Shown: in pieces, positions 63,380-64,000 of the stretch
Numbering within the stretch: the stretch's first letter is position 1
Layout: every line of letters starts with the position of its first letter
Assembly: GCA_030374805.1 (NCBI GenBank)
Contig: JARGSG010000013.1
Span: 682,001 to 746,000 of the forward strand
Reading direction: 5' to 3'
DNA length: 64,000 nucleotides
Source: Gracilaria gracilis
Lineage: Eukaryota > Rhodophyta > Florideophyceae > Gracilariales > Gracilariaceae
Made by a program: the position numbers and the translations under genes
The notes under the pieces: model-generated
Databases searched by the model: none
Told to the model about the DNA's origin: nothing
The model's input: the letters and a program-made list of their open reading frames with translations, nothing else

Positions 63380-64000
63380 GCGTCGGTAATTATACAGCTC
63401 CGGTTCGATGCAAACGTAAAACAAATCATTTGGATACAGCGGTGGAATGAAATACCTTATTAGTGTATGGCGCTGGCGCCTTTCGTAGCACTCAAGCCGA
63501 AACTGAGGACTTTGAGGCTCTGTATCCCAATGGTGAAGCGTCTGAAGAACTGAGCGAAGAAAATCACAGTACCAACGTAACGAACCCCCCACGGCATGAA
63601 ATGGAAAAATGATTACGACGTTGACCAAGTTTGTACGACAATGCACCCAATGTGGTAATAAAATGTAGAAGCCACGACGGTGTGGCTCAGAATAGAGAGG
63701 AGTCTGTAGTATAATGATAAATCAGTGCATTAATTCTATGTCGGCCTAGCTGTGCGCTTTTCCGGATAAACGGTACTTAATTAGTATTCTTTATTTTGTA
63801 TTTTGTAATTTATAAATTTTAGTTCATTTAAGTTTAACATTGTGGGTCCGTGACTGTAGATTATGAGCGTAGCCGATGAAGCCCTGCCTGCTTGAGAGAT
63901 TGATGTCGTTGGATCTTTTATAAAATGTGCCACACCTCACTTTCACTTTCGGGTACCATTAAATCAGGCAACATTGAGGCAGTGGCTAGAAAATCTTGAT
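63380..64000. other. Non-coding right edge
   Basis: No supported gene. The last 300 bp become AT-rich. A minus-strand frame at 63314-63646 has no recognisable feature. Confidence 0.4.

Overview
This is a TE-dominated stretch of a nuclear eukaryotic genome. The evidence is three families of Ty3/gypsy LTR retrotransposon, two kinds of large cut-and-paste DNA transposase of the CACTA/CMC type, and a small island of eukaryotic housekeeping genes (inositol polyphosphate kinase, Sel1-repeat protein, galactose mutarotase, ZNHIT2-like protein). There are no operons or bacterial signals. Host genes read mostly as single uninterrupted frames, which suggests an intron-poor protist or alga. I cannot name the organism; a red alga would fit but is not demonstrated. 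Almost every gene is broken by a few stops or frameshifts, so most of the window looks like decaying DNA.

Layout. 1-2.28 kb: 3' end of a chromovirus-like element that continues off the left edge, consisting of an antisense gene, a polypurine tract and a 771-bp LTR (L3). 2.5-6.1 kb: a second copy of the antisense gene, an L1 LTR on the minus strand, then a chromodomain and integrase C-terminus. 7.0-15.8 kb: DNA transposon copy A, with two convergent genes: an accessory gene (+) carrying a 2-oxoglutarate/Fe(II) dioxygenase-like domain, and a transposase (-). 16.3-17.45 kb: a coiled-coil gene. 18-19.7 kb: remnant of a third gypsy family. 20.4-25.6 kb: host-gene island. 27-32.3 kb: Tnp2-type CACTA transposase and a downstream unknown gene (-). 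33-34.2 kb: unknown gene. 34.9-38.7 kb: gypsy RT-RNase H-integrase-chromodomain followed by an L1 LTR (+). 38.7-40.25 kb: antisense gene (-). 40.8-42.4 kb: hairpins and a ~500-bp tandem duplication with splice-like signals. 42.9-48.4 kb: DNA transposon copy B, inverted relative to A; its transposase is nearly intact but the dioxygenase part is missing. 50.3-51.3 kb: second coiled-coil gene. 51.7-63.4 kb: a complete chromovirus on the minus strand (LTRs, PPT, Gag, protease, RT, RNase H, integrase, chromodomain and antisense gene), with a solo L3 LTR nested in its 5' LTR and flanked by a 5-bp target duplication.

Three observations stand out. First, a conserved protein gene, present in four diverged copies, sits antisense to pol near an LTR of the chromoviruses. 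Second, a CMC-type DNA transposon carries a second convergent gene with an HxD...H...R dioxygenase core. Third, the octamer CCGTTCGG/CCGTACGG/CCGAACGG occurs about 20 times inside the full-length chromovirus. Paralogous pairs also show CGA arginine codons turned into TGA stops, a signature of CpG-type decay. All family calls come from motif recognition by eye, without database searches.
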